The notes below the pieces were generated by a model. That model was not told the origin of the DNA. It made no database searches and worked only from the letters and a program-made list of their open reading frames with translations. DNA of 64,000 bases from Micromonospora_G sp040676775 (GTDB lineage Bacteria > Actinomycetota > Actinomycetes > Mycobacteriales > Micromonosporaceae): the NCBI RefSeq assembly GCF_040676775.1, contig NZ_JBFAPP010000008.1:1-64000 (forward strand), in the 5' to 3' direction. Each line of letters opens with the position of its first letter. Position 1 is the first letter of the stretch. Positions 16,247-25,367 of this stretch are shown here, piece by piece. The translations under genes and the position numbers were made by a program.

Positions 16247-17239
16247 GTGTACGACGTGGTGCTGCTCACCCTCGGGTCCGGCCGGGACGGCTCCGCCGGC
16301 TGCGGAAGCGGCGACGGATGCTGTGGAACGGGTGCCGAAGGTGCCGGCGACAGCTGCACCGATACCCCTCGGGTACCCGTGCTGAACTGCGCAGATGCGC
16401 TGACCGCCCGGGGCGCTCGGGTGGAGATGGTCACCGCATCCTCCGACGCCGAGATCGACGAGGTGCTGTCACGGCTCGATGCGCCGGCCCGCCCCGACGG
16501 ACTGACCTGGCCGGACGGCGACAGCAAGACCCGTCTGGTCGTCGCCACGGCCAGTGACGGCCAGTTACGCGCTGTAATGCGCCGGATGGTCCGCCGGTAC
16601 GCCCCTCCGCCGAGCCGCCGTCCGGCCGACCTCGCCGGCAACCGTACGGTCCCGGACCTGCCGCCGATCGGACTGCTCCCGCTCGACCCGGCTGGTGCGC
16701 GCGCCGGGTCACCCGTGGACCTGGTCGGTCAGCTCGGGCTGCCCCGCGAGCCGGCCGAGGTGGCCGCCGCGCTACTCGACGGCCCGGTCCGCCGGCTCGA
16801 CCTGCTCCGCAACGACGGCGGCTCGGTCACCCTGGACGGGGTGCTGCTCGGCGGCGGCGACAAAGAGGGTCGGACCATCCCCTGGCGCGGCCGGGTCGAG
16901 GTGGACGACACCATCCTGACCAGCGGCGACGACCCGGTACTGGCCTGCGCGATCGGCAACGGACGCGGCTACGCCCAACTCGCCGGGCTGCCACTGCTGA
17001 CCGAGGCGGACCCGACCAGCGGCACCATCGAGGTCGCGGTGGCGGTTCCGGTGCTCACCGGCAGCCGTTGGGGCCGCAAGAAGGTACGCATCGAGGTGCG
17101 CCGGGCCCGTGGACGCGCGGTCGCGGTCGTGCCACGCGACGGTGATCTGCCGTACGTGGACGACGGGGTGAGCGGGGACCTGAGCCGCAAGCGGTCCTGG
17201 TGGATCGAGCCCGGCGCCTGGGCGGTGTACGGCCGCTGA
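16247..17239 (+). CDS. Diacylglycerol kinase-like protein with degenerate active-site motifs
   Basis: The 330-residue protein follows the lipid-kinase layout: an N-terminal Rossmann-like half, then PPIGLLPLD, LGLPREPAEVAAALLDGPVR and a beta-rich C-terminal half. The usual GGDGT nucleotide motif is replaced by ASDGQLRAV near residue 105, and the GTGND motif is missing. Residues about 10-50 form a Gly/Cys-rich insertion (AGCGSGDGCCGTG and nearby cysteines). It may therefore be a non-catalytic or repurposed member. GTG at 16247 has CAGGAGG nine bases upstream; the longer frame from 16154 lacks such a site. Codon 107 is a rare TTA. Neighbour of purA on the opposite strand. Confidence 0.6.
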   Translation: MYDVVLLTLGSGRDGSAGCGSGDGCCGTGAEGAGDSCTDTPRVPVLNCADALTARGARVEMVTASSDAEIDEVLSRLDAPARPDGLTWPDGDSKTRLVVATASDGQLRAVMRRMVRRYAPPPSRRPADLAGNRTVPDLPPIGLLPLDPAGARAGSPVDLVGQLGLPREPAEVAAALLDGPVRRLDLLRNDGGSVTLDGVLLGGGDKEGRTIPWRGRVEVDDTILTSGDDPVLACAIGNGRGYAQLAGLPLLTEADPTSGTIEVAVAVPVLTGSRWGRKKVRIEVRRARGRAVAVVPRDGDLPYVDDGVSGDLSRKRSWWIEPGAWAVYGR

Positions 17240-17327
17240 CCAGGTACGTCGGCCGACAGCCGGGCTCGGTGCCGGGCTGATCCCGCCCGGCGGGCATATC
17301 CTCGGGCGGAGCAGGGGGGAGTTAGCC

Positions 17328-20069
17328 GTGGTGGACGACCAACCGGACCAGTTCCGCGGGCCGGGCCAGGGGGCGGCGCCCCGTGACGTCGAGCCGTTCT
17401 GGCCGCCGGACGAGATCGTCGCCGAGCCGCCGCAGCCGACGGGCGGCAACGTCCCGGCGACCCGTGGCGGCCCGGGCGCCGGCAGCCCTCCGGTGCCGCC
17501 GCAGACGCCGGGAGTCGGCGCGGACATCGCCTGGGGAGGCGGCCCGGTTCCGCTTCCGGCGACGCCCCGGCCGACCACACCCCCACTGCCCGCGCCGCCG
17601 ACGCAGGCCGCGCCGGCCATGCCTCCGACGCAGGCCGCGCCGGCCATGCCCGTGCCACCGGTACCCACCCCGACGGCACCGGTCGCACCGCTCGGCCAGA
17701 CACCGGAGGCGGGAGCCGCCGGACGCGGCGCAGCCGGAGCCGGAGGCGGTACAGCCGGAGCCGGTACACCTGGGACCGGAGGCGGCACATCCGGGACCGG
17801 GGCTGCCACCGTCGGGCCTACCTGGAGCAGCGCCGCCGGGAGTGGACCCACCGGGGCCAGCGGAGCTTCCGGGGGCAACGCCGCGAGCGGAGCCACGGCC
17901 GGCACCGGGAACGGGGTGGACGGGGGCGGCCCGCCGACGGCGGGAGATAGGCAGACGCGGGCGGCGGTCGAGCAGCCCACCCGAGCGTGGCCGCTGATCA
18001 GTGGCGCGGCCGGTGCGGCAGCCAACCGGCCGCCGGTACAACCGGCACGAGCCGACGATGACCCGGCCCGGACACCAGGCGCCGCTGGGCCGGGACAAGC
18101 GCCGGACCCGTGGGCGCCGACCGGAGACACACCGACCCCGGGTACGGTTTCCAGCCCGGCAACCCCGTCGGTACGCCTCGACGACCCCTTCACCCTGGAC
18201 GACCTGCTCGCCGGTGGACCCGCCGGGCCGGGCGGCCCAGCGGACGGGGCACCCGGTGCCGGTCCACACGGCAACCGGGCGGCGGCACCAGCGTCCCCTT
18301 GGGCGCAACCACCGCAGCGCCCAGCCATCGACTACCCGGCCGCCCCGGCGGCAGCCGCCGACCCCGACTCCGCCAGCCCGCAACTCCCCGCCGACACACC
18401 GACGCCGGTCACCGGTCCTCACCCACCCGCGACCACCGCCCCGCCTGCCTCGGCACCGCCGGCAACAGCACCGCCGACAGCAACAGCACCGCCAGCAGCA
18501 ACAGCACCGTCGGCATCGGCATCGGCGCGGGTGCCGCTGCCCGGACAGCCTCAGCCACCGGCGTCACGCGGCACGGCAGTGGTCGGCAGCGCCAGCATTC
18601 CGGCCGGCCAGGGCTATCCGCCGGGCGAGAACCACCCGGTACCGGCCAGGCCGGAGTACCTCGGGCCACCGGCCGGTCAGGACCATCGGGGACCGGCCGC
18701 TCAGGACTACCCGGGGTCCACCCAGCAGGGCTATCCAGGACAAGTTGGACAGAACTACCCGGGCCAGGCAGGGCAGGGGCAGGCAGGGCAGGGCTACCCG
18801 GGCCAGGCAGGGCATGCGCAGGCAGGCCAGGGGCAGGCAGGCCAGGACTACTCGGGGCCAGGCGGGGGGTATCAAACGCCAGGCGGCGAGGGCTACCAAG
18901 AGGGCTATCCGGGGCCGGGAGGTGCGGCGTACGCGGGCGGGGCGGGCGCCGTACCGGGACAGCCGCCGGTGCCGAGGGCGGTGCCGTACCCGCCGGTTGG
19001 TGGGTGGCATCCGAGGGCGGAGGGGCATCCGGGTGTCGCCGAGGTGCCGCAGCAGCCGTACCGGGAGACAGCCGGGGTGACCAGGGTGCCACCACCGGCG
19101 ATGACGTACCCGGAGCCGGTCTGGACCCCCGACTCGTCGACCCCGACGGCGGAGGAGTTCGCGCGTCGCCGGGCCAACCGCCCCGCCGACCCGATCGCCA
19201 CCATGGGCGTACGGGCGGCGGTCAACAAGACCACGCTCGGGCTGGTCCGGCTCTCGCCGGGGCGGCACGAGCAGGAGATCCGGCAGGACGTCGAGATGGT
19301 GCGCCGGAACTTCGGCGGGCTGCGCCAGGTGACCGTGGTCAACCCGAAGGGTGGCGCGGGCAAGACGGTGGCCATCCTGCTGCTCGCGATGACCTTCGGT
19401 CAGAAGCGCGGCGGGTACGTGCTGGCCTGGGACAACAACGAGACCCAGGGCACCCTCGGGATGCGGGCGCAGCAGGACTTCCACTCCCGTACGGTCCGGG
19501 ACATGCTGCGGGACCTGGGGCAGTTCCAGGTGTCGCACGGGCGGGTCGGCGACCTGTCGCAGTACGTCCGGTCGCAGGGCGAGGGGATGTTCGACGTACT
19601 CGCGTCGGACGAGTCGGCGACCGGTGGCGAGATGCTGACCGCGGCCGCCTTCGCGGAGATCCGTGAGGTGGTCAGCCGGTTCTACAAGTTGATCTTCGTA
19701 GACACCGGCAACAACGTACGGGCGCAGAACTGGCAGGCCGCGATCGACGCCACCGACCAGCTCCTGATCACCATGTCCGCCCGGAACGACTCCGCCGAGA
19801 CCGCCGCCCGGATGCTCGACCACCTGGAACAGAGCGGCCGGCAGCGGCTGGTCCGGCAGGCGGTGACGGTGGTGTCCATGCCACCGTCACGCAAGGAGAT
19901 CGACCTGCCGGCGATCCAGCGCCACTTCGCCGCCCGGACCAGGGCGGTGCTGCTGGCGCCGTACGAGCGGTTGATCGACACCGGCGAGCCGATCCGGTAC
20001 GGGCAGCTCTCCGCGGCCAGCCGCGACGCCTGGTTGAAGATCGCAGCCGCGGTGGCCGAGGGCCTGTGA
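17328..20069 (+). CDS. ParA/MinD-like ATPase with very long Pro/Gly/Gln-rich N-terminus
   Basis: This 913-residue protein has about 600 residues of Pro/Ala/Gly-rich, apparently disordered sequence. It includes repeats of GYPGQAGQ type encoded at about 18700-18860. A P-loop ATPase domain follows with deviant Walker A NPKGGAGKTVAILLLAMTFG near residue 670, a switch segment (VLAWDNNETQGTLGMRAQ) and LIFVDTGNNVRAQNWQ. The architecture resembles EspI (Rv3876) of mycobacterial ESX-1 and related MinD-like proteins, but no type VII secretion genes are present here. GTG at 17328 follows GGGGGGA at 17314-17320. Role in spatial positioning or secretion is inferred only from the ATPase family. Confidence 0.72.
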   Translation: MVDDQPDQFRGPGQGAAPRDVEPFWPPDEIVAEPPQPTGGNVPATRGGPGAGSPPVPPQTPGVGADIAWGGGPVPLPATPRPTTPPLPAPPTQAAPAMPPTQAAPAMPVPPVPTPTAPVAPLGQTPEAGAAGRGAAGAGGGTAGAGTPGTGGGTSGTGAATVGPTWSSAAGSGPTGASGASGGNAASGATAGTGNGVDGGGPPTAGDRQTRAAVEQPTRAWPLISGAAGAAANRPPVQPARADDDPARTPGAAGPGQAPDPWAPTGDTPTPGTVSSPATPSVRLDDPFTLDDLLAGGPAGPGGPADGAPGAGPHGNRAAAPASPWAQPPQRPAIDYPAAPAAAADPDSASPQLPADTPTPVTGPHPPATTAPPASAPPATAPPTATAPPAATAPSASASARVPLPGQPQPPASRGTAVVGSASIPAGQGYPPGENHPVPARPEYLGPPAGQDHRGPAAQDYPGSTQQGYPGQVGQNYPGQAGQGQAGQGYPGQAGHAQAGQGQAGQDYSGPGGGYQTPGGEGYQEGYPGPGGAAYAGGAGAVPGQPPVPRAVPYPPVGGWHPRAEGHPGVAEVPQQPYRETAGVTRVPPPAMTYPEPVWTPDSSTPTAEEFARRRANRPADPIATMGVRAAVNKTTLGLVRLSPGRHEQEIRQDVEMVRRNFGGLRQVTVVNPKGGAGKTVAILLLAMTFGQKRGGYVLAWDNNETQGTLGMRAQQDFHSRTVRDMLRDLGQFQVSHGRVGDLSQYVRSQGEGMFDVLASDESATGGEMLTAAAFAEIREVVSRFYKLIFVDTGNNVRAQNWQAAIDATDQLLITMSARNDSAETAARMLDHLEQSGRQRLVRQAVTVVSMPPSRKEIDLPAIQRHFAARTRAVLLAPYERLIDTGEPIRYGQLSAASRDAWLKIAAAVAEGL

Positions 20070-20075
20070 CGGGTT

Positions 20076-20106
20076 CTCCCCGCCCCGGTCGGGCCGGGGC
20101 GGGGAG
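20076..20106. terminator. 13-bp GC hairpin between convergent genes
   Basis: CTCCCCGCCCCGG at 20076-20088 pairs perfectly with 20094-20106 around a 5-base loop. It lies 7 bp past the ParA-like stop and serves both converging transcripts. Confidence 0.75.
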
Positions 20107-20144
20107 CGGACCGGTCGGCGGGACCAGCGACGCGTAGGGCCAGC

Positions 20145-20573
20145 TCAGGAGCCGGCGAGCGCGTCACCGGCTTCGGGGTCGCAGTCGCGCAGGAACTGGG
20201 CGCAGCGGGCCGCCTCGTCCGACTCGCCGATCTCACCGGCGGCTCGGGAGAGCACGTGCAGGCAGCGCAGGAACCCCTGGTTGGGGCCGTGCGCCCAGGG
20301 CACCGGACCGTGCCCCTTCCAGCCGTTTCGGCGCAACTGGTCCAGCCCACGGTGATAGCCGGTACGCGCGTACGCGTACGCCGTGATGACCTGCCCGGAC
20401 GCGAGCGCTCGCTGGCCCAGCGCCCCCCAGGCGGCGCTGGAGGTCGGGAAACGCGCGGCGACCGAGGCGTAGGCCTCGTCGGTGTCGGCCTCGATGGCCT
20501 CCGCGAGGGCCGCCTCGGCCGCGTCGTCGGCGGGGAGGAGGGTGGCCGGCGGTTCGGGCAAAAGACTCTGCAT
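20145..20573 (-). CDS. DUF3151 family protein
   Basis: The 142-residue soluble helical protein begins MQSLLPEPPATLLP and contains FPTSSAAWGALGQRAL, YAYARTGYHRGLDQLRRNGW and a GPNQGFLRCLHVLSRAA segment. These are the conserved blocks of the actinobacterial family DUF3151, with a TPR-like helical repeat pattern. Family members are often encoded near class II fructose-bisphosphate aldolase, as here (fba is 1.7 kb away). No biochemical role is established. The start fits the usual family length. It is divergent from the LOG-like gene. Confidence 0.85.
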   Translation of the reverse strand: MQSLLPEPPATLLPADDAAEAALAEAIEADTDEAYASVAARFPTSSAAWGALGQRALASGQVITAYAYARTGYHRGLDQLRRNGWKGHGPVPWAHGPNQGFLRCLHVLSRAAGEIGESDEAARCAQFLRDCDPEAGDALAGS

Positions 20574-20697
20574 CGGCCCATTGAACCTGCCCGACCTGGG
20601 CGGTCGCGAGGCGGGCTACCTCTCGGCCTGACTGAAAGGCTGAGTCTTCGGTCACGCGTGCGGCGGGTGCGGGCAATGGTCGACTCGACTACAAATA

Positions 20698-20760
20698 GAG
20701 GTCCGGAGCCTCCCCAGGACCCGGTAAGGAGAGCCCGGTGACTTCGGTCACCGGGCTCTC
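20698..20760 (+). ncRNA. Leader hairpin / possible small RNA or attenuator
   Basis: GAGAGCCCGGTGAC at 20729-20742 pairs perfectly with 20747-20760 around a TTCG tetraloop. A smaller GGTCC...GGACC hairpin precedes it. It is terminator-like but lies in a divergent intergenic region, about 115 bp before the LOG-like start and not downstream of any gene. TACAAAT just upstream at about 20685 could be a -10 element. A short terminated RNA or attenuated leader is a reasonable inference. Confidence 0.45.
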
Positions 20761-20781
20761 GTCTTCCCCGACGTCCATCCA

Positions 20782-20841
20782 GGCGTCCTTGCGGACCGCC
20801 CGACGTCCTTGCGGACTGCCCGACGTCCTTCCGGACCGGCC
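20782..20841 (+). repeat. Three tandem 20-bp units each with a small hairpin
   Basis: Three near-identical units follow one another: GGCGTCCTTGCGGACCGCCC, then two starting GACGTCCTT. Each contains GTCC-4 bases-GGAC, a self-complementary mini hairpin. They lie between the leader hairpin and the LOG-like start codon, in the 5' untranslated region. Confidence 0.6.
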
Positions 20842-20874
20842 GGCGTTGGTCGCGGGTTGCCGGCGCGGAGGAGG

Positions 20875-22203
20875 ATGTCGGACGTGCCCACACCACCCAC
20901 GACCCACCTGCTCGAACCGGACGACACCACGGAGTCCGAGATCGAGTCCCGCGCCGAACTCGACCGTCACCTGCGTACCGGCAGTCTCGCCGGGCTGACC
21001 GTGCAGGGGCTGCGGCTGGATCTCGACCCGGCGCCCGACCTCACCACGGTCGACCTCACCGACACCCTCTTCATCGGCTGCCGGTTCGCCTCCCGTCAGG
21101 TCGAGGCCGACCTCATCGAGCGGGGCGCCCACCTGCTGCCGCCGTTCACCGCTCTGCCGTACTCGACCCAGCCGCCGCGGCTCTACACCCCGGACGACCT
21201 GGTCGCGGGCTTCGGCGACGGTGGCTTCGCCGGCATGTTCGACACCGTGGTCTACGAGCACTTCCGCGGCCACGGCGGGGCGATGCCACCGGTACGCGAG
21301 GCGCTGGCGCAACGGATGCACGACCACGGCGTCGACAACGCGCTCGCCGACGCCACCCGTAGCTGGCTGGCCATCCACGGCCCCGGCTCGGTGGTCGGGG
21401 TGATGGGCGGGCACGCCGTACCCCGGGGGACCTCGGCGTACCGGCTGGCCGCGACGCTGGGCTGGGAACTGGCGCGGGCGGACCGGCTGGTCGTGACCGG
21501 CGGCGGGCCGGGCGTGATGGAGGCGGCGAACCTGGGCGCGTACCTGTCCGGGCGTACGCCGGAGGAACTGGCCTGCGCCATCGACCTGCTCGCCGCCGCG
21601 CCCGACTTCGGCGACCACGACCGCTACACCGCGGCGGCGCTGCGGGTCCGGGCCGAGTTCGGGCCGGACCCCGACGGTCCCGGGTCGACCACGAAACTCG
21701 GCGTGTCGGTCGCCGGGAACGGCGTGTCGGCGGCCGATGACGGGTCGGTGCCGGAGGTCGGTGCACCGCCAGCGCAGCGCGGCGGCGAGCGGACCGTCGT
21801 GGCCGACACCGTCGGCTGGGCGCGGCGCGGTGGCCTGTCCATCCCCACCTGGCTGTACGGACACGAGCCGGCGAACCTGTTCGCGGGCAGGATCGCCAAG
21901 TACTTCTCGAACGCGATCCGGGAGGACACCCTGCTCCGGCTGGCCCGGGGCGGGATCGTCTTCGCCGCCGGTCGGGCCGGGACGGTGCAGGAGGTGTTCC
22001 AGGCCGCGACCAAGACCTTCTACGGCACCGACGGCGCCAGCGGCGCGTACGTCTTCCTCGACCGGGCCTTCTGGACCGAGACGCTGCCGATCGAGTCGCT
22101 GCTGCGGCCGCTGTTCGCGCTCACCCCGTTCGGCGACCTCACCGGCTCGATCCACGTCACCGACGACGTGCACGAGGCGGTACGCCTGCTCGTCCACGAC
22201 TGA
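20875..22203 (+). CDS. LOG-like Rossmann-fold nucleotide-binding protein
   Basis: The 442-residue cytosolic protein has a helical N-terminal half. A LOG/lysine-decarboxylase-like Rossmann domain follows, with GVMGGHAVPRGTSAYR, RLVVTGGGPGVMEAANLGAY near residue 205 and FAAGRAGTVQEVFQAATKTF near 365. In the last motif the usual PGGxGTxxE is AAGRAGTVQE, so the catalytic GT and E remain but the first part differs. Members include cytokinin-activating LOG and nucleotide nucleosidase PpnN, so nucleotide 5'-monophosphate hydrolysis is plausible. GGAGGAGG at 20867-20874 lies immediately before ATG 20875; GTG at 20884 has better spacing and may be the true start. A hairpin and tandem repeats occupy the leader. 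Confidence 0.75.
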   Translation: MSDVPTPPTTHLLEPDDTTESEIESRAELDRHLRTGSLAGLTVQGLRLDLDPAPDLTTVDLTDTLFIGCRFASRQVEADLIERGAHLLPPFTALPYSTQPPRLYTPDDLVAGFGDGGFAGMFDTVVYEHFRGHGGAMPPVREALAQRMHDHGVDNALADATRSWLAIHGPGSVVGVMGGHAVPRGTSAYRLAATLGWELARADRLVVTGGGPGVMEAANLGAYLSGRTPEELACAIDLLAAAPDFGDHDRYTAAALRVRAEFGPDPDGPGSTTKLGVSVAGNGVSAADDGSVPEVGAPPAQRGGERTVVADTVGWARRGGLSIPTWLYGHEPANLFAGRIAKYFSNAIREDTLLRLARGGIVFAAGRAGTVQEVFQAATKTFYGTDGASGAYVFLDRAFWTETLPIESLLRPLFALTPFGDLTGSIHVTDDVHEAVRLLVHD

Positions 22204-22223
22204 CCGCGTCGACGTACGCGAAA

Positions 22224-22256
22224 ACGGCCGGTCCCCGTCGTCGGGGGACCGGCCGT
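22224..22256. terminator. Bidirectional terminator between LOG-like gene and fba
   Basis: ACGGCCGGTCCCC at 22224-22236 is the exact complement of 22244-22256, with a 7-base loop and AAA before the stem. It sits between two converging genes. Confidence 0.8.
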
Positions 22257-22289
22257 CAGCGTTCGAGATTGGTCAGCGTTCGGGTTGGG

Positions 22290-23315
<1,026 letters not shown>

Positions 23316-23479
23316 CTCGAACGCTCCTTACTAACCACTTCGGCCGCTACGGCCGCTGTCTCACGTGTACGCGCCGGACCGCGCTGTCCTTCGCGGGCAG
23401 TATCCCGCAGGGCGCCCTTGCCGACACAACCGACCCGCGTCGACACCGGCCCGACCCGGCCCACCTGCTGCGGCCCGGC
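23316..23479. promoter_or_regulatory. fba upstream region
   Basis: This 164-bp non-coding stretch separates fba from the upstream co-directional holin-like gene and should contain the fba promoter. No operator or riboswitch is evident. Confidence 0.35.
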
Positions 23480-23863
23480 TCATCGGCGGTCGAACCGGTC
23501 CGGTACGAAGACGCTGATCAACCAGCTCACCACCGCCACCACGATGGCTCCCCAAAAGGCCGCCCAGAAGCCGTTCACGTGGAACGGCAGGTCGAACTCA
23601 CCGGCGATCCAGTCGGTCAGCAGGAACAGCAGCGCGTTCACGACCAGGGCGAACAGCCCCAGGGTGAGGACGTAGAACACGCAACCGACCACGCGGATGA
23701 TCGGCTTCAGCACCATGTTGACCACACCGAAGATCACCGCGACGACCAGCAGCGTCAACGCGTTCTCCCCGGCCGACCGGCCGGACACGTCGATGCCGGG
23801 CACCAGCGCGGTGGTGACCCACAACGCGACAGCGGTGATCACCAGCCGGATCAGGTAGCCCAC
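23480..23863 (-). CDS. Phage holin family 4-like small membrane protein
   Basis: The 127-residue protein has four predicted membrane helices and the family pattern VVNMVLKPIIRVVGCVFYVLTLG in its middle, close to E. coli YvlD-like/phage-holin-4 proteins. The name is historical. These are ordinary chromosomal membrane proteins with no proven lytic role, and no phage genes are nearby. It starts MGYLIRLVITAVALWV and ends in a basic tail (DRFDRR). Upstream of fba on the same strand. Confidence 0.8.
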   Translation of the reverse strand: MGYLIRLVITAVALWVTTALVPGIDVSGRSAGENALTLLVVAVIFGVVNMVLKPIIRVVGCVFYVLTLGLFALVVNALLFLLTDWIAGEFDLPFHVNGFWAAFWGAIVVAVVSWLISVFVPDRFDRR

Positions 23864-24017
23864 CGGCCCATCGTGTCACCGCCACCGCCCGATCGGGTGC
23901 CAAACCCGGCGACTGCCGCCCGCCCCGTACCGGGCGGGCCGATTGCCGGCACGAATCCGGCGGACCGGCAGGCCAACCCGTACGGTGAAGGAGCACTGCG
24001 GACCGGAGGAGGCGACG

Positions 24018-24266
24018 ATGACCCAGCCCGACGATGATTTTGTCCTCGGCGAGGAGTTCGCCCCCGGCGACCACCTCGACCCGGAGGAAAGGGACCCGGA
24101 GGCGCCCGCCGACGACGCCGTCGAGCAGGCCTCCTCCGCGGACCCGACCGACGACGGTCCCCCGTCGGCGACCGACTCGGAGCAGTTGCCCCGTGGCATC
24201 GAGGTGGACGAGTGGGACGCGCTGGAGCAGGCCCGGATCATCGGCCCGGAGGACGACTACCGGTGA
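24018..24266 (+). CDS. Small highly acidic protein
   Basis: The 82-residue product starts MTQPDDDFVLGEEFAPGD and is rich in Asp, Glu and Pro, with no hydrophobic segment. Its C-terminal block (GIEVDEWDALEQARIIGPEDDY) looks more conserved than the rest. GGAGGAGG at 24005-24012 gives a strong ribosome-binding site for ATG 24018. Probably intrinsically disordered. I do not recognise a family. It converges on the LCP-like gene with a shared terminator. Confidence 0.65.
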   Translation: MTQPDDDFVLGEEFAPGDHLDPEERDPEAPADDAVEQASSADPTDDGPPSATDSEQLPRGIEVDEWDALEQARIIGPEDDYR

Positions 24267-24298
24267 TCGGCGTCGGCGGGTGGCCGCCGACGCCGATC
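24265..24298. terminator. 15-bp perfect bidirectional terminator
   Basis: GATCGGCGTCGGCGG at 24265-24279 pairs with 24284-24298 around a 4-base loop. It begins within the stop codon of the acidic protein and ends 2 bp before the LCP-like stop. Confidence 0.8.
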
Positions 24299-24299
24299 G

Positions 24300-25367
24300 T
24301 CAGCGGGTGACCCTGTCCGGATGGGCGCCCACCCAGGCGGTCAGGGTGTCGCCGCGTAGCGCGGCGAACAGGTCGTCGGCGGCTGCCCTATCCAGGGCGA
24401 GGCGTCCCGAACTGTCGGTCGGCGCGTTGTCGAAGTCCCAGCCGATGCCCACCGGCTTTGCCCCGGCGACCTGGACCAGGGTCGGCAGCAGCCCGGCGAG
24501 GGACGACTTGCCGGTGTCGGTGACCAGTCCGTCGCCGACGGCCTGAAGGATCTTCGACAGCCGGACCGGGTTGGTGAGCACCTCCGTACTGGTCATCTTC
24601 GACGCCAGGGCGGTCGCGAACCGCTGGGCGTTGCGATCCCGGTCGTGCGCGCCCACCGGCAGGCCGTACCGCTGCCGGAGCAGGTCGATCGCTGCGGCGC
24701 CGTCGAACTGCTGGCATCCGGCCGGGAACACACGCCGGGTGTGCAGGGACTGCACCGCGGCGGGCAGGCAGAGTTCGACCCCGCCGACGGCGTCGGTGAG
24801 CTGGCGCAGCCCGTCGAAGGTGAGCACCGCGGTCCCGTCGAAGGTCAGACCGGTCAGGCCGGTGACCGTCTTCGCGGTCAGCCGGGCCCCGCCGGGCAGG
24901 TCCGCTCCCCCACTCGGCCGGGCGCTGCCGAGCAGGAACGACTCCGACAGCTTGCGGACGCCGTGACCGGGGATGTCGGCTCCGAGGTCACGCGGGACCG
25001 AGACGAGGTACGCCCGACTGCGGTCGCGCGGTACGTGGACGATCAGCACCGAGTCGGCCCGGGCGTTGTCCTGGTCCTGTCCCTCGACCCCGAGCAGCAG
25101 GAAGTTCAGTGCGCCGTCCGGCCGGCCCGGAGGGCTCGGTGCCTCCGCCACCTGCTCGACCGGAGCCGGAGTCGGCACCAGGCCCCGCCCCAGCACCGGT
25201 ATCCCGACCACGGCCAGTACGGCCAGCGCCGCGCCGGTCGTACGGACGGCGGTGCGGCGGCGCCGACGCCGGGCGGCGATCGCGTCGATGGCGGCACGCA
25301 GTGGTCCGGCCGGCGGTGCCAGCTCCCCGTGTCGGGCGAACGTCGCCCGCAGCTCTTCCTCGATCAT
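24300..25367 (-). CDS. LytR-CpsA-Psr (LCP)-like protein with anti-sigma-type N-terminus
   Basis: The 355-residue protein has a short cytosolic N-terminus (MIEEELRATFARHGELAPPA), a basic patch RRRRRR, one membrane helix near residues 44-62 and an extracytoplasmic LCP domain. The LCP domain shows NFLLLGVEG, ADSVLIVHVPRD, AYLVSVPRDLG and LLRQRYGLPVGAHDRDRNAQR. LCP enzymes transfer polymers from lipid carriers to peptidoglycan. The gene overlaps the upstream sigma factor gene by one base (TGATG), the position normally held by an anti-sigma factor, and its N-terminus resembles those proteins. It may combine sigma-factor control with a wall enzyme; that is inference. Confidence 0.75.
   Translation of the reverse strand: MIEEELRATFARHGELAPPAGPLRAAIDAIAARRRRRRTAVRTTGAALAVLAVVGIPVLGRGLVPTPAPVEQVAEAPSPPGRPDGALNFLLLGVEGQDQDNARADSVLIVHVPRDRSRAYLVSVPRDLGADIPGHGVRKLSESFLLGSARPSGGADLPGGARLTAKTVTGLTGLTFDGTAVLTFDGLRQLTDAVGGVELCLPAAVQSLHTRRVFPAGCQQFDGAAAIDLLRQRYGLPVGAHDRDRNAQRFATALASKMTSTEVLTNPVRLSKILQAVGDGLVTDTGKSSLAGLLPTLVQVAGAKPVGIGWDFDNAPTDSSGRLALDRAAADDLFAALRGDTLTAWVGAHPDRVTR

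Noticed and set aside
20698..20760. Known riboswitch or 6C RNA
   Set aside because: No conserved riboswitch core and no runs of six C in the loops; kept only as an unnamed hairpin leader.
23480..23863. Prophage remnant because of the 'holin' name
   Set aside because: The family is common on chromosomes, and no lysin, tail or integrase genes are present.
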